From the NCBI GenBank assembly GCA_014529385.2, contig CM043968.1, positions 124,825,518 to 124,889,517 on the forward strand: DNA of 64,000 nucleotides. Direction: 5' to 3'. This document shows positions 45,249-55,862 of the stretch, piece by piece. Position 1 is the stretch's first letter. Each line of letters begins with the position of its first letter. The DNA comes from Adiantum capillus-veneris (lineage: Eukaryota > Streptophyta > Polypodiopsida > Polypodiales > Pteridaceae). The position numbers and the translations under genes are program-made. The notes beneath the pieces are model-generated. The model ran no database searches, was not told the DNA's origin, and saw nothing but the letters and a program-made list of their open reading frames with translations.

Positions 45249-47520
45249 AGACATCCTACGCCCAATTTTTTTTCTGCTCAGAATGAAGCAAGATTTGGTT
45301 CAAAGGTTCCCCTTGAGTCTAGCAACACCTTGGTATGCTCAGAATTTCATTGAATATCAAAATCACTCCAAACAAGCAATTTATGAATTTTTCGCTTTCT
45401 GACTTCGCCTTTTGACTTTTGGACATCAAAAACATGGAAAAACACTCAAGTCAACATGTTCCTAGGGTAAAACCTACCCTCTGAACACACTGGTGGTGTC
45501 AGAATTCCCAAATTCCTGCCCAAAAACCCCCCTGGAGACATTCTATGCCCAAATTTTTTTCTGCTCAGAATGAAGCAAGATTTGGTTCAAAGGTTCCCCT
45601 TGGGTCTAGCAACACAGTGGTATGGTCAAAATTTCAAAATAAGCTCCTAGACATCCTACGAGTAGGATGTCTTTTTGCTCAGAATTGAATAAAATTTGGT
45701 CCAGAGACTCCCCTTGGTGTGTTGAACCCCTAGGTATCCTCACTTTTTGTTTCTGACACCTCTAGGCTGGTCAAATGCTCAAGAATCTGTTTCAAAAGCT
45801 GGATACTCTATCAGCTAATTTTTCAAGTCAAATGAGCTCCAAATTGGACCAAAATTGACTGGCAGGCTTATAAGATGCTATGAAACACTTTGGTATTGTC
45901 AAATGTTGGTCTAGGGTCCAAATTCATGCAGGAGACATCCTACGGGTAGGATGTCTTTTTGCTCAGAATTGAATAAAATTTGAACCCTAGATTCCCCTTG
46001 AGTCAAGCAACCCAATGCTGTGCTTAGATTTAAATTTGGATGCCAAAAGGTCAAGATTTGGGCTGCATAATATTCTGGTGCACTCAGAGGGTAGGATGTC
46101 TTTTTTCAGGAGAAAATGATGTCCAAATGACGTGAAACTTGATGGCTAAGCTTAATAGGACATGATAACCAATTGTATGAGGTCAAAATCTCCCCAGAAG
46201 TTCATTTAGCACTTGGAGACATCCTACACGTAGGATGTCTATTTGCTCAGAATTGGCCCAAATTGAACCTAAGACTCTCCTTGTGTCCAGCAACCCAATG
46301 GTATGCTCAGATTTTCATTTGGACCTAAAAATCACCTTGAGACATCCTACGGGTAGGATGTCTTTGTGCTCAGAATGACTTCAAATTTTCACCCCAGCTT
46401 CTCCTTGTTGTGCTGATCACAGTGGTGTGCTCACATGTTGGTTTGGAGTCCTAAATCAAGCCGGAGACATCCTACGCGTAGGATGTCTTTTTGCTCTGTT
46501 TCAGCTCAAGCGTACACTGTAGCTTCCCCTTGGTGTGCTAAACTCACAGCTATTTTTACTTTTTGATTCTGACACCTATAGGTTGGTCAAATGATCAAGA
46601 ATCTATTCCAGAAGCCTGATGTCTGTTCTGATGAATTCCCAAGTCAAATCAACTCCCAATTGGACCAAATTTTCCTAAGAGGCTTATCTAAGGCTATATG
46701 ACAACATGGTATGGCCACAATAGAATTTTGGTCTCAGAATCATGCAGTAGACATCCTACGCGTAGGATGTCTTTTTGCTCAGAATGAACACAAAATTGGA
46801 CCAAAGATTCCCCTAGTCTTTAGCAACCCACTAGTATGCTTAGATTTGAGTTTGGATGTCAAAAGACCCAAAACTAGCTATTCTTGCCTTCTGTCCGTCC
46901 AAAAACGCTAAAGTCTATTTAATCTTCACTTTCACTGACCCAAATGAGATGAAATTTATCACATGCACTCTATACAACATTTAGAACATGCCTATGGAGT
47001 CATCCTATGGTTTGGTCTCAAAATTAGGCCTTGGACACAATTTGGGTAGGATGTCTGGCAATTCTCGTCTTTTGGCTTTAATTTGTTAAAATTTGGTCAA
47101 ATTTCCACTTTCTAGGTGAAATAGGGTAGAACCTACCTTCTAAACACACTGATAACCTCAGATTTTCAAAAAAGTGCCCAAATCACCCTGTAGACATCCT
47201 ACCTGTAGACATCCTACGCATAGGATGTCTACTGCTTATTTTTTCAGACTGAAGTGTCCCTGATTCTTCCTTATGCTCTCAGCAAGTGCAAGTATACTTC
47301 ACAATTGCAAAAACATGCAAAAATCACTCAATTGAAGCCTTTTCTGAAATTTTACGTTTTTTGACTCCGCCTTTTGGCTTTTGGTCAACAAAAATAGGGA
47401 AAAACACTCAAGTCAATATGTTACTAGGGTAAAACCTACCCTCTGAACCCACTGGTAACCTTAATTTCCCCAAATTCCCTACCAAAAGTGCCCTGGAGAC
47501 ATCCTACGGCTAAGATGTCT
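45249..47520 (-). repeat. C2 leader palindrome ladder (24-bp, about 284-bp period)
   Basis: Eight full sites of a 24-bp palindrome, half-site AGACATCCTACG plus its reverse complement CGTAGGATGTCT. Starts: 45649, 45933, 46217, 46340, 46465, 46749, 47208, 47497. Two are perfect (46465, 46749) and the others have one to three changes. Half-sites lie at 45249, 45536 and about 47041. Spacings of exactly 284 bp occur three times, others 287-292, and two about 124. The units between also repeat (TTTTTGCTCAGAAT follows most sites). Non-coding. Confidence 0.92.
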
Positions 47521-47888
47521 ACTGTCTTAAAATGCAAATTTTTTCTGGTAGTAGTACTCCCTCTGCTCTATAGAGCTCTCAGCAATAATCACAGAAACTT
47601 TTGGACTTCAAATCAGCTTCCAAACACAATTTACCGTCTTTCCTACTTCTCAAGTCAACCTACCATCACATCTACCACTCCAACTCCTACTCTCTACACC
47701 ACCACCTACTACTACCTAATACTACCTAAGACGGAAGATCCAGGCTAGACACACGCTTCCTAGACTCCTCCTAAGACCTAGAGAGTCCACCACCTTCGGA
47801 TCCTATCTAAATGTAAAATAGTACTCTGGCAAGCCAGAGGGACCTCTATCTTCAAGGACTAGCCTCAGTCACCTACTTAGGGCCCTCA
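47521..47888 (-). other. C2 leader next to the primer site
   Basis: Pyrimidine-rich on the plus strand (CACCACCTACTACTACC). No gene or palindrome is seen. Confidence 0.55.
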
Positions 47889-47906
47889 TTCCCGACACCG
47901 GCGCCA
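47889..47906 (-). other. Primer binding site of C2 (diverged tRNA-Asp type)
   Basis: Minus strand TGGCGCCGGTGTCGGGAA, one base inside the LTR. It resembles the C1/A1 site TGGCGCCGTTGCCGGGGA with about three changes; either mutated or for another tRNA isoform. Confidence 0.7.
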
Positions 47907-47907
47907 A

Positions 47908-48969
47908 TGTTGGCGGATACGTCGCGACGGACGTCAGCATAGCGAGAACTCACCTAACATATAATGTCAACTGAGGACGAAGCTCGACCCGCAGGCGCAT
48001 GGAAGCAAGCAAAGGGTGTCAACCTCTACTCGACTGACTAATGACTACTTCCTACAGAGATATCAAATCTACATGCCATTGGTTCTGTGAATGTGAGAGT
48101 CTCCTATGATGCTACTGCAAGCCAAAAGCACAGCAAACGATCTCGAAACTTCACGAAACTCAAGGGAAGTCCTACACACACTGAAAGGCCGCTATCCCTA
48201 AGGTCTCTGACCACAAATCCTAACCCAATACCCTCCGTGCAGAAAACACCAGGATGTCTGCTTGGATTTTACAGGTCTTTGTTTCTAAAATCTAACATGC
48301 CTAATGTGTAGCTCTACTCGCTCTGATCACGTGGATATGTTGAAATGCAAAAACGGACAACGTTTACTCACCAAAACTCCAAAAGTAGCTCGCGGGTGAA
48401 TCTGCCAAAACACAGACGAATGCGTGTGATGTAAGCATCAACGTGTAACTCTCCTCGTGGGCAACACGCTGCTGCTCTCCGTTTGCGATTCCGACCACTG
48501 TAGCTCTTGTAGCACACACACACACACTCTCACTCTCTCACAGTCTCCTAGTCGACAGAAGATAAGATTATTAGAAGTCCCCTTACAAAGCTTTAGGTTT
48601 TTGTTTATATACTAAACCTTAGAAAACCTAATGTCCAGCCAAAATGACTTGATTTGTCCCTAGGCTTCTATAGAGCTTAATTACAACACCGTGAGCTGGC
48701 TTTGCTCATCCAACAAGCATCTGCGGCCAAAATACAATTGATGACATAAAATATGAAGTTTCTGTAAACATTACAAAAGTGGTCGTAATGGCTCAAAATG
48801 ATAATAACGGGATATTTGATGATGTCCATGAGCTTGTATCTTCACATTACAACATCCATTTTCATCTTCATCACTTCATCAACATCTTCATATGGAATCT
48901 TTAGAGAATCTTTGAGGAATCTTCATGGAATCTTTGTGGAAGCGTTGTTGAAAGGTTGACGTGTCAACA
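47908..48969 (-). repeat. 5' LTR of C2
   Basis: 1062 bp, TGTTGGCGG to GTGTCAACA, followed by ATCTA, which is also at 20177-20181. It is the partner of the split 3' LTR. Confidence 0.93.
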
Positions 48970-48974
48970 ATCTA

Positions 48975-49640
48975 TATGGCCCTCAATGATGCAAAAGCAA
49001 TGCATTATCATATGCCCTTATGTTTTTGAGAAATCTTTTGCTTATAGGAGTAGTCCCCTGCATCAATTCTTTAAGGTCTATTGGTGGATCACTTAAAGCA
49101 AACAAAGACCACTTTGCCCGATGAGCAATAATACTTTCCCACAAATTTTTGTATTGACCTCCCTTCCACCTTGCAAGGAAAAGCACCACAAATAGACCAT
49201 CTAAATTCCAAGATGCCCAAGCTGTGGGACAGTTCCCATGGTAAAGAGCAAGCATGGAGCTATGCTTTAAGACCAATGAATCTGGATACATAGTACGAAA
49301 AGAAAGGCTATATTTCTCAACTTTGGACAAGTCACCCTCTCTAAGAACATTGTGAAGATTTGTGTGGACATCTTGTAATGGTCTATTGGTTTCAATATTG
49401 TAGAGATCATTTTCAAAGCATGCATCAACTGGTCCTTGCTCATTGATATAAACCCTTGATCAAGAGGGTTATTTGAAAAATCAACCCATATAGATATCTT
49501 TGAGCCCTAGATCGTGAAATTTCTTGTCTTGCTTTTCAAGTAGCATCACACAATCTACTACGTCTTGCATGTCTAGAAATGTGGTCAAGAAGACACTGTT
49601 TGTTTCAAATAGAGGATACGTTATACTATTCATCACAATA
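48975..49640 (-). pseudogene. Helitron H: N-terminal part
   Basis: Minus-strand frame 49330-48983 with FALSDPPIDLKELMQG and SKRFLKNIRAYDNALLLHH, the segment that precedes the Helitron_like_N domain in plant Helitrons (PPxxLKELL, F-x-NIRAYN-x-A). Joined across C2 it continues GxYTFEFHGFVYYDIG at 20176. Further upstream (to about 49640) coding-like pieces such as EGDLSKVEKYSLSFRTMYPD are present without clear match. The protein start is not found. Confidence 0.8.
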
Positions 49641-50245
49641 TAACCTCGTTCTTATTCTTATTCTTATTCTCATAAAAATCAAATTAACACCTAGGTACTT
49701 TAGGTCACATTACACATGAATAATACATCTTCATCATAGTATATAAAGAGATTAATATAAAATAGAAAAAAGTAGACATTTTTAAGAGAATCAATCGTTC
49801 TTAACATCATCATCATCATCACCAAAACATCATAAGTATTACAGCTCATTACTCTATAAGAGGTTACATATATGGGTGCATTTTTTGATGCACCTAGACC
49901 ACTTGGCATAACTATACGGCTAATCCTCTTGTTAATACATTCAAATGACTAGTACATACTTTCAAGAACTAAAAATAATTCCCTAGTTTGGTTACTTGCT
50001 CTTTCAAGGCTTCAACTTGCTCCTTGTGCTCTTTAAAGCACAAAGAGAGTTTCTTCATGAACTTATATACTGAAAGGTTTCTGTAAACCTATAGAGGTCA
50101 TGTTGATTGACCTCCAAACGTCTCATCATTGATATCAACTCTTCTCAAAAAGTCTCTTGGTCACTTCCACTCTTAGGTGGTTGAACCTCTTTCCAAATTT
50201 TACATAAATATTCATTGGACTCATGCTGGTTAGCTTCATTACGTT
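49641..50245. other. Spacer upstream of the Helitron gene
   Basis: No gene is recognised. Short CATCAT repeats near 49805-49822. It may include Helitron 5' sequence, but no TC-start terminus could be identified. Confidence 0.5.
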
Positions 50246-50605
50246 TCAAAAAATCCTTGAATAATGTGCAAACACTTTGAAGAACCTTCACCATCCTTAT
50301 AACCTCTTGATCTAGCAAGTTGCTTTGCAAAATCCTTGAATAATCTGCAAATGCTTTGAGGAACCTTCATTGTCTCAATAACCTCTTGATCTAGCACGTT
50401 TCTTTGTAGCTCGTAGAATATTCCGATATGGAGGTGTAGGCATAATAACCTCATCAACATAGGTCTCCTAAGCAGTAATTAGAGAACCATTGGAAGGATT
50501 ATCCATCATTGCAAGAAAATATGAACTGGAAGTGTAGGCATAGTTACCTCATCAACATCATATCCTCCTATAGCGGCAATTAGAGAACCACTAGAAGGGT
50601 TATTG
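50246..50605 (-). repeat. Two adjacent tandem duplications
   Basis: First pair about 80 bp each (50249-50328 and 50329-50408), sharing AAATCCTTGAATAAT and AACCTCTTGATCTAGCA. Second pair about 80-95 bp (50432-50512, 50528-50605), sharing GTGTAGGCATA and AATTAGAGAACCA. On the minus strand they give repeated LDQEVI / LFKDF peptides. Function unknown. Confidence 0.7.
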
Positions 50606-51560
50606 CACTGTAAGGAAATTAAAAAGATGAGTTACTTGGAATTTTATAATTATTTAAACTATTTACATTTATTAGTGAAATTATGTATCTATCTATCTAT
50701 CTATCTTCTCTCTCTCTATAAATATTCTATATTATATATTATTTATATTAATCAATGAGTTTATGTATCTAATTCTATATTCTTTCTTAATCTATTTTTT
50801 CTATCTATTATTTTTATCCATACACTTTTTTTAATTTTTTAACTCTCTTTCTAAAATTTCTTTATTTTTCTATTTCTCTTTTTTAACTTCTCTCATTTTA
50901 TTCTCAAATTTTGGATTTAACATCTATCCAGTTTTTTTAGATTTTACATCTATCTACTTTTTTCTATTTAATACTACACTATCTATTTTTTTCATTTAAT
51001 ATCTAACAATTTTTCTATATTTATTATTTTTTGATATTAATCCATACAATTTTTTATCTTTTATATCCATTTATTCCATTTTTTCTTTATTTTTGCACCA
51101 AGATTTAAAAAAGATTACTTTTCTCTATTTTTTGCAATTTCTAAATTACAAATTATTTTTCTTTTTTTTTCTACTTTTTTCAAGTAATATGACATTTTTA
51201 AATTACTAATATTGCACTATCTATTTCTTTCTATTTTAATATATATATATATATATAAATTCCTTTTATATTGTGGTATGTGGTCGTTTAGACCTAGGTG
51301 TGAACCGTCATGTATGTGCCAAGATAATGATAGTTGGTTGTACTCTTTCTAGGTATCAATATAATGGGCTACCTCACTTGTGGAGGGCAAGCCTAGTATT
51401 GGACCCATCTCACTCTCCCATTTGGGCACATCACATTGGTGGAGGAGACGGGCACTTCTTCATTTCAATTCTTGCTCCTTCCACTAGCAGCCATGGGGTT
51501 CTGATTGACACAAGCTAATCTCCTCCCTAGTTCTTTCTGCCACTCTCTCAAAAGAATACC
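50606..51560. other. AT-rich, pyrimidine-rich spacer with (TCTA)n
   Basis: (ATCT)n/(CT)n at 50685-50722, TTTTT-rich sequence, and (TA)n at 51239-51256. From 51273 the composition becomes ordinary but I see no gene before CopF. Confidence 0.6.
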
Positions 51561-51562
51561 AT

Positions 51563-51920
51563 GTCCAAGGTTGCAAGCGCAACCCTACAAAAGCTTTGCA
51601 GTCTATTACTCCATATGAAGCATGGCATGATAGAAAGCCTTCTATTGAGCACATGCGTGTTTTTGGCTGTTTGGCATATGCTTTGGTGCCACAAGTGCAA
51701 CGCAGAAAATTGGATGATAAGGCTGTCAAATGTATTTTTGTTGGTTATAGTGCTGAAAGCAAAGGTTACAGGTTGTATCATCCGCAAACAAAATGTATTC
51801 TAGTTTCTCGGGATGTAGTGTTTGTGGAAGATTCTGTTCAGCCCTTGCCGTCATGTACTAGAGACAATAATGTAAGCTCACAGGACATTTATGACACTTT
51901 GTTGCCTCTTTTCAGTGGTA
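51563..51920 (+). pseudogene. CopF integrase segment, upstream duplicate
   Basis: Codes for LQSITPYEAWHDRKPSIEHM, VFGCLAYALVPQ, CIFVGYSAESKGYRLYHP and SSQDIYDTLLPLFSG, then joins directly to YFVTFIDDYS of the integrase core. The same segment occurs in its proper place at 52290-52622 with about 95% identity. It is a tandem duplication of about 715 bp of which the first copy is truncated on its left. Confidence 0.85.
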
Positions 51921-53335
51921 CTTCGTGACTTTTATTGATGATTATTCCACGCATGCATGGGTATTTCTGCTTAGAGCAAAGTCCGAAGTTTTTATGTGCT
52001 TCAAACAATTTCTGGAAATGGCTGAAAATGCCTCGAAATGTACTATGGGCACCCTCCGTTCCGATCGAGGGGGGGAGCATATGTCTCATGAATTCAATGC
52101 ATTTCTGGCTAGTCGTGGGATAAAACACCAATGTACAGTGCCTTATACATCTCAGCAAAATGGTGTTGCTGAGAGGAAAAATAGGTCATCTACAAAAATG
52201 GCACGATGTATGGTCAAAAGTCAAGCTTTACTACATTCTTTTTGGCTTGAGGCCATCATGTGTGCCACTTATGTACTAAAGAGGTGTCCTACGGAAGCTT
52301 TGCAGTCTATTACTCCATATGAAGCATGGCATGATAAAAAGCCTTCTATTGCGCACATGCATGTTTTTGGCTGTTTGGCATATGCTTTGGTGCCACAAAC
52401 ACAACGCAAAAAATTGGATGATAAGGCTATCAAATGTATTTTTGTTGGTTATAGTGCTGAAAGAAAAGGTTACAGGTTGTATCATTCGCAAACAAAACGT
52501 ATTCTGGTTTCACGGGATGTAGTGTTTGTGGAAGATTTTGTTCACTCCTTGCTGTCATGTACTAGAGACAATAATGTAAGCTCACAAGACATTTATGACA
52601 CTTTGTTGCCTCTTTTCAGTGGTGGAAATACAAATGTAAGTTCCAATGAGGCAAATGTACAGCCTATGGGGGTTTTTGAAAATGTTTTAGATCTGCCTAT
52701 TACTGATGCAGATGTACATGATGTACTTGATGAGGAAAGGGTTGAAAATGAGCAGGCTAGTGGTATGCCAAAATGGCTGGTGCACACTTTGCGTGACAGT
52801 AAATTGGATGCACCTTTGTCTAATCGTACTCGTTCAGTCTCTCGCCATGCATCTTATGCATCAGATTGTTATGCTTTGGGTGTGTCTAGCTTACATGATG
52901 TTGAGGAGCCTCTGTCTTTTGATGAAGCACATAATTCAGAAAATTGGATGGCTGCGATGCAATCAGAATATGCTGCACTTATAGAAAATGACACATGGAC
53001 TTTATGTGATTTGCCTCTTGGAAAAAAGGCCATTGGTACGAAGTGGGTTTACAAGTTGAAACGCAAGCCGGATGGTGAGAGCGATCGCCATAAGGCTCGA
53101 CTTGTTGCAAAAGGTTATGCACATAAAAAAGGCATAGATTATGAAGAGACTTTTTCTCCCACTTGTCGTATGACTAATGTACGTTTTCTATGTGCATTGG
53201 TAGCTCATTTTGGTTGGGATGTACATCAATCAGACATTGTTACTACTTTCTTGAATGGTGACACATTTGAGGAAGTTTATGTAACGCAGCCTTGCGGTTT
53301 TGTCATAAAAGGACAAAGTGTGCAGATGTAAGAAG
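51921..53335 (+). pseudogene. CopF integrase and RT
   Basis: Open frame 51925-53331. Integrase core MTFIDDYSTHAWVFLL, LRSDRGGEHM and SQQNGVAERKNR (GGE Asp and Glu residues present); VFGCLAYALVP; an acidic linker; then RT with GTKWVYKLKRKPDGE, KARLVAKGYAHKKGIDYEET and SDIVTTFLNGDTFEEVYV. The frame is lost by a shift near 53320, and RT continues in the next feature. LTRs, gag and protease of CopF are not seen. Confidence 0.92.
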
Positions 53336-53702
53336 GTTTTGTATGGGTTGAAACAATCTCCTCGTACTTGGTATGAGAAAGCTGACACTCATTTGGTTAA
53401 ACGAGGCTTTCGTAATAGTCCAACAAAAAGCACATTGTATGTAAAGCGTGAGGGTGATGTACTTCTCATTGTGGTTCTTTATGTTGATGATTTGCTGATC
53501 ACTGGACCAAATGAGAGACATATTGCTGAATTTAAGGATGATTTGAATGCTACTTTCAAGATGAAAGATTTGCGGCTGTTGCATCATTACTTGGGTATAC
53601 AATTTAAGCAGTGTGATGGTGGTATTGCCTTGTGTCAGAAAAGTTACATAGAGACATTGCTATGTAAGTTTGGACTTGAGGATTGCAAACCTATTGCCAC
53701 TG
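53318..53702 (+). pseudogene. CopF RT, second part, cut by A5
   Basis: In the shifted frame: CKKVLYGLKQSPRTWYEK, catalytic YVDDLLITG, MKDLRLLHHYLGIQF and LCKFGLEDCKPIAT, then the A5 LTR begins at 53703. RNase H is missing; it was not found beyond A5 in this window. Confidence 0.9.
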
Positions 53703-54273
53703 TGTGCACATGTCGCACGTGTCAATGCAAGGAACTTGCCGATACACCGCAAGCGAGCCACAAATGGCTCCAAGCATACAACAAGCCTAAACTAGTAAGC
53801 TCAAAGATGGCATTGGTGTGTCACTCACCGCTCTACGCTTCCTGTCGTGGAGGATTCCTCGCTGCGAAGAAGAGGGAGACGCTGCTACGCTGCGCTCAAC
53901 CGCCTCACCGCCGTCGTGCCGCAGCAATGCTCGATCGGACTCTCTCTCTCTCTCTCTCACGCATACACACACACAAGGAGATGAAGAAGAAGAAGATGGA
54001 GATGGAGCAAGAGCACTCTTCAATTGCACAAATGAGAGAATGAGTGAATTTTAGGTTTAGTTGACTATTATATGAGCTCACCCCATTCACACTTGGGCGC
54101 CCATGCTTAGCCAACTAGTCCCTTGAATGTTCTAGTTAGAGTGTGCCTCTCATCGGCGATCACTCTTACCCTCTTCCTATTGGACCGACAAGCCCCTTAC
54201 TTGACTCTACCAAGTAAATAATACAACGTCCGTTGTAGGTGATAGGGTGTCCGTGAGCCGTGAGGGTTAACAT
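53703..54273 (-). repeat. 3' LTR of GypA copy A5
   Basis: 571 bp, TGTGCACATG to GGTTAACA, minus orientation, with the polypurine tract (plus CCCCCCTTCC) after it. A5 inserted into CopF RT. A1 then inserted 21 bp beyond the LTR. Confidence 0.9.
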
Positions 54274-54294
54274 GCCCCCCTTCCTGATGTAGAT

Positions 54295-54587
54295 TGTTAA
54301 CCCTCACGGCACACGGACACCCATCACCTACGATGGACGCGTATTATGTATTTGGTAGAGTCAGGTACCGGGCTTGTCGGACCAATAGGGAAAGGTAGAG
54401 TGATCGCCGATGAGAGGCGCACTTTAACTTGGACATTCAAGGGATTAGTTGGTTAAGCATGGGCGCCCAAGTGTGAATGGGGTGAGCTCCTATAAAAGCC
54501 AACTAAACCTAATTTTTACTCATTCTCTCATTTGTGCAATTGAAGAGTGCTCTTGCTCCATCTCCATCTTCTTCTTCTTCACCTCCT

Positions 54588-54630
<43 letters not shown>

Positions 54631-54884
54631 GGGGGAGAGTGTGTGTGCGATCGAGCATTACGAAGGCACGACGGCGGCGAAGCGGTTGAGCGCGGCACGA
54701 CTGCAGCTTCTTCTTCATCGCGGCGAGGAATCCACCACGAAGGCGAGCGTAGAGCGGTGAGTGACACACCCTTTGTTTTCTTGAGCTTGCTAGTTTAGGC
54801 TTGTTGTGTGCTTGGAGCCGTCTGTGGCTCGCACACGGTGTATTGGCAAGTCCCTTGCTTCGACAGTGCGGCAAGGAGCGCACA
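54295..54884 (+). repeat. 5' LTR of A1
   Basis: 590 bp, TGTTAACCCTCACGG to AAGGAGCGCACA, with GT/GA simple repeats at 54588-54640. Confidence 0.95.
54491..54498 (+). promoter_or_regulatory. TATA box of the A1 5' LTR
   Basis: TATAAAAG after GAGCTCC, about 196 bp into the LTR. The same box is at 62869-62876 in the 3' LTR. Confidence 0.7.
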
Positions 54885-54888
54885 TTTT

Positions 54889-54906
54889 TGGCGCCGTTGC
54901 CGGGGA
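54889..54906 (+). other. Primer binding site of A1 (tRNA-Asp type)
   Basis: TGGCGCCGTTGCCGGGGA, 4 bp after the LTR, identical to the C1 site. Confidence 0.92.
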
Positions 54907-55862
54907 TATGCCCTACACTAAGCTCGGTTAGCACTTTACGCTTCCTTGTGGTGCAATTTCTATCATAGGAAAGGCAGGGAAGGAGTGTGTGGAGATTTCT
55001 GTTTTTTGCGTTTTCTGCAATTGCTGTCAAGTTTCAATTTCTGCTATTGTCTGCGTTTTTTCAATTTCCGCAATTTTTGCATTTTCAAGTTCGGCGTTTT
55101 CAATTTCTGCAATTTTTTGCATTTTTGCGTTTTTTTAATTTTCTGCAATTTCTGCAATTTCTGCATTTTCTGCGTTTTTTCCTGCAATTTCTGCAATTTT
55201 CTGCAATTTCTGCATTTTTTGCATACCTGCGTTTTCAATTTCTGTATTTTCTGCACAAAAAAAAAAAAAAGTTTTTTATTTTTTCTCCCAAAAAAAAAAA
55301 AATGAAAAAAAAATAAAATAAAAATAAAAATTCGGAAATAAAAAAACGCGAGTGAGCGGGCGGCGAAATTTTTCGAAAATAAAAAACGTGACTCTTAAAA
55401 CGGACGGGTTGGTTTGTATAAAAGATAGATCGGGATCGGTTTCCCAAGCCCAAGCCCAAGCCCAAGCCCAAGCCCAAGCCTCAGTCCTCAGTCTTATGAT
55501 ATATACTAGACTCACTCTTATATATATACCCTACTCCCTCAAGAGAGAATGAGAGCATGTGGGCCAAGTCCTCCACTCTCCTCCTTTCTCTTCCCACTTG
55601 CACCCTTAGACTTTCTAGTTTGGGCCTAGTTCCCTACTGGAAATTGACAGTTTTAGGGATTCCGAGGGCATAGAGTGACCAAACGGAGGGCTGTAAAGCA
55701 CGGCACGACCCTCTGACCGATACGCTCGTTTTGAGCTATCACACGGCCCATTCCACGACACGCTCTAAAAAATCTAGCAAAAAAACAAACAAAAAACACG
55801 CTAAAAACTAGTCACAAGGCCTCATAGAGCAGCTTTTTGACACCGTAGGGTATCAAAAGCAC
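54907..55862 (+). other. A1 untranslated leader
   Basis: Non-coding. TTTCTGCAA-type repeats with about 9-12 bp period (55010-55255), A-runs (55256-55330), and a CAAGCC hexamer array (55445-55480). The Phe-Cys-rich frames are low-complexity artefacts. Confidence 0.75.

Noticed and set aside
45249-47520. CRISPR-like array
   Set aside because: Repeats are palindromes about 284 bp apart inside diverged tandem units of a retrotransposon leader, not short direct repeats with unique 30-40-bp spacers, and the DNA is plant.
54946-55316. Phe/Cys-rich ORFs in the A1 leader
   Set aside because: They come from TTTCTGCAA-type low-complexity repeats, have no family likeness, and lie between primer site and gag.
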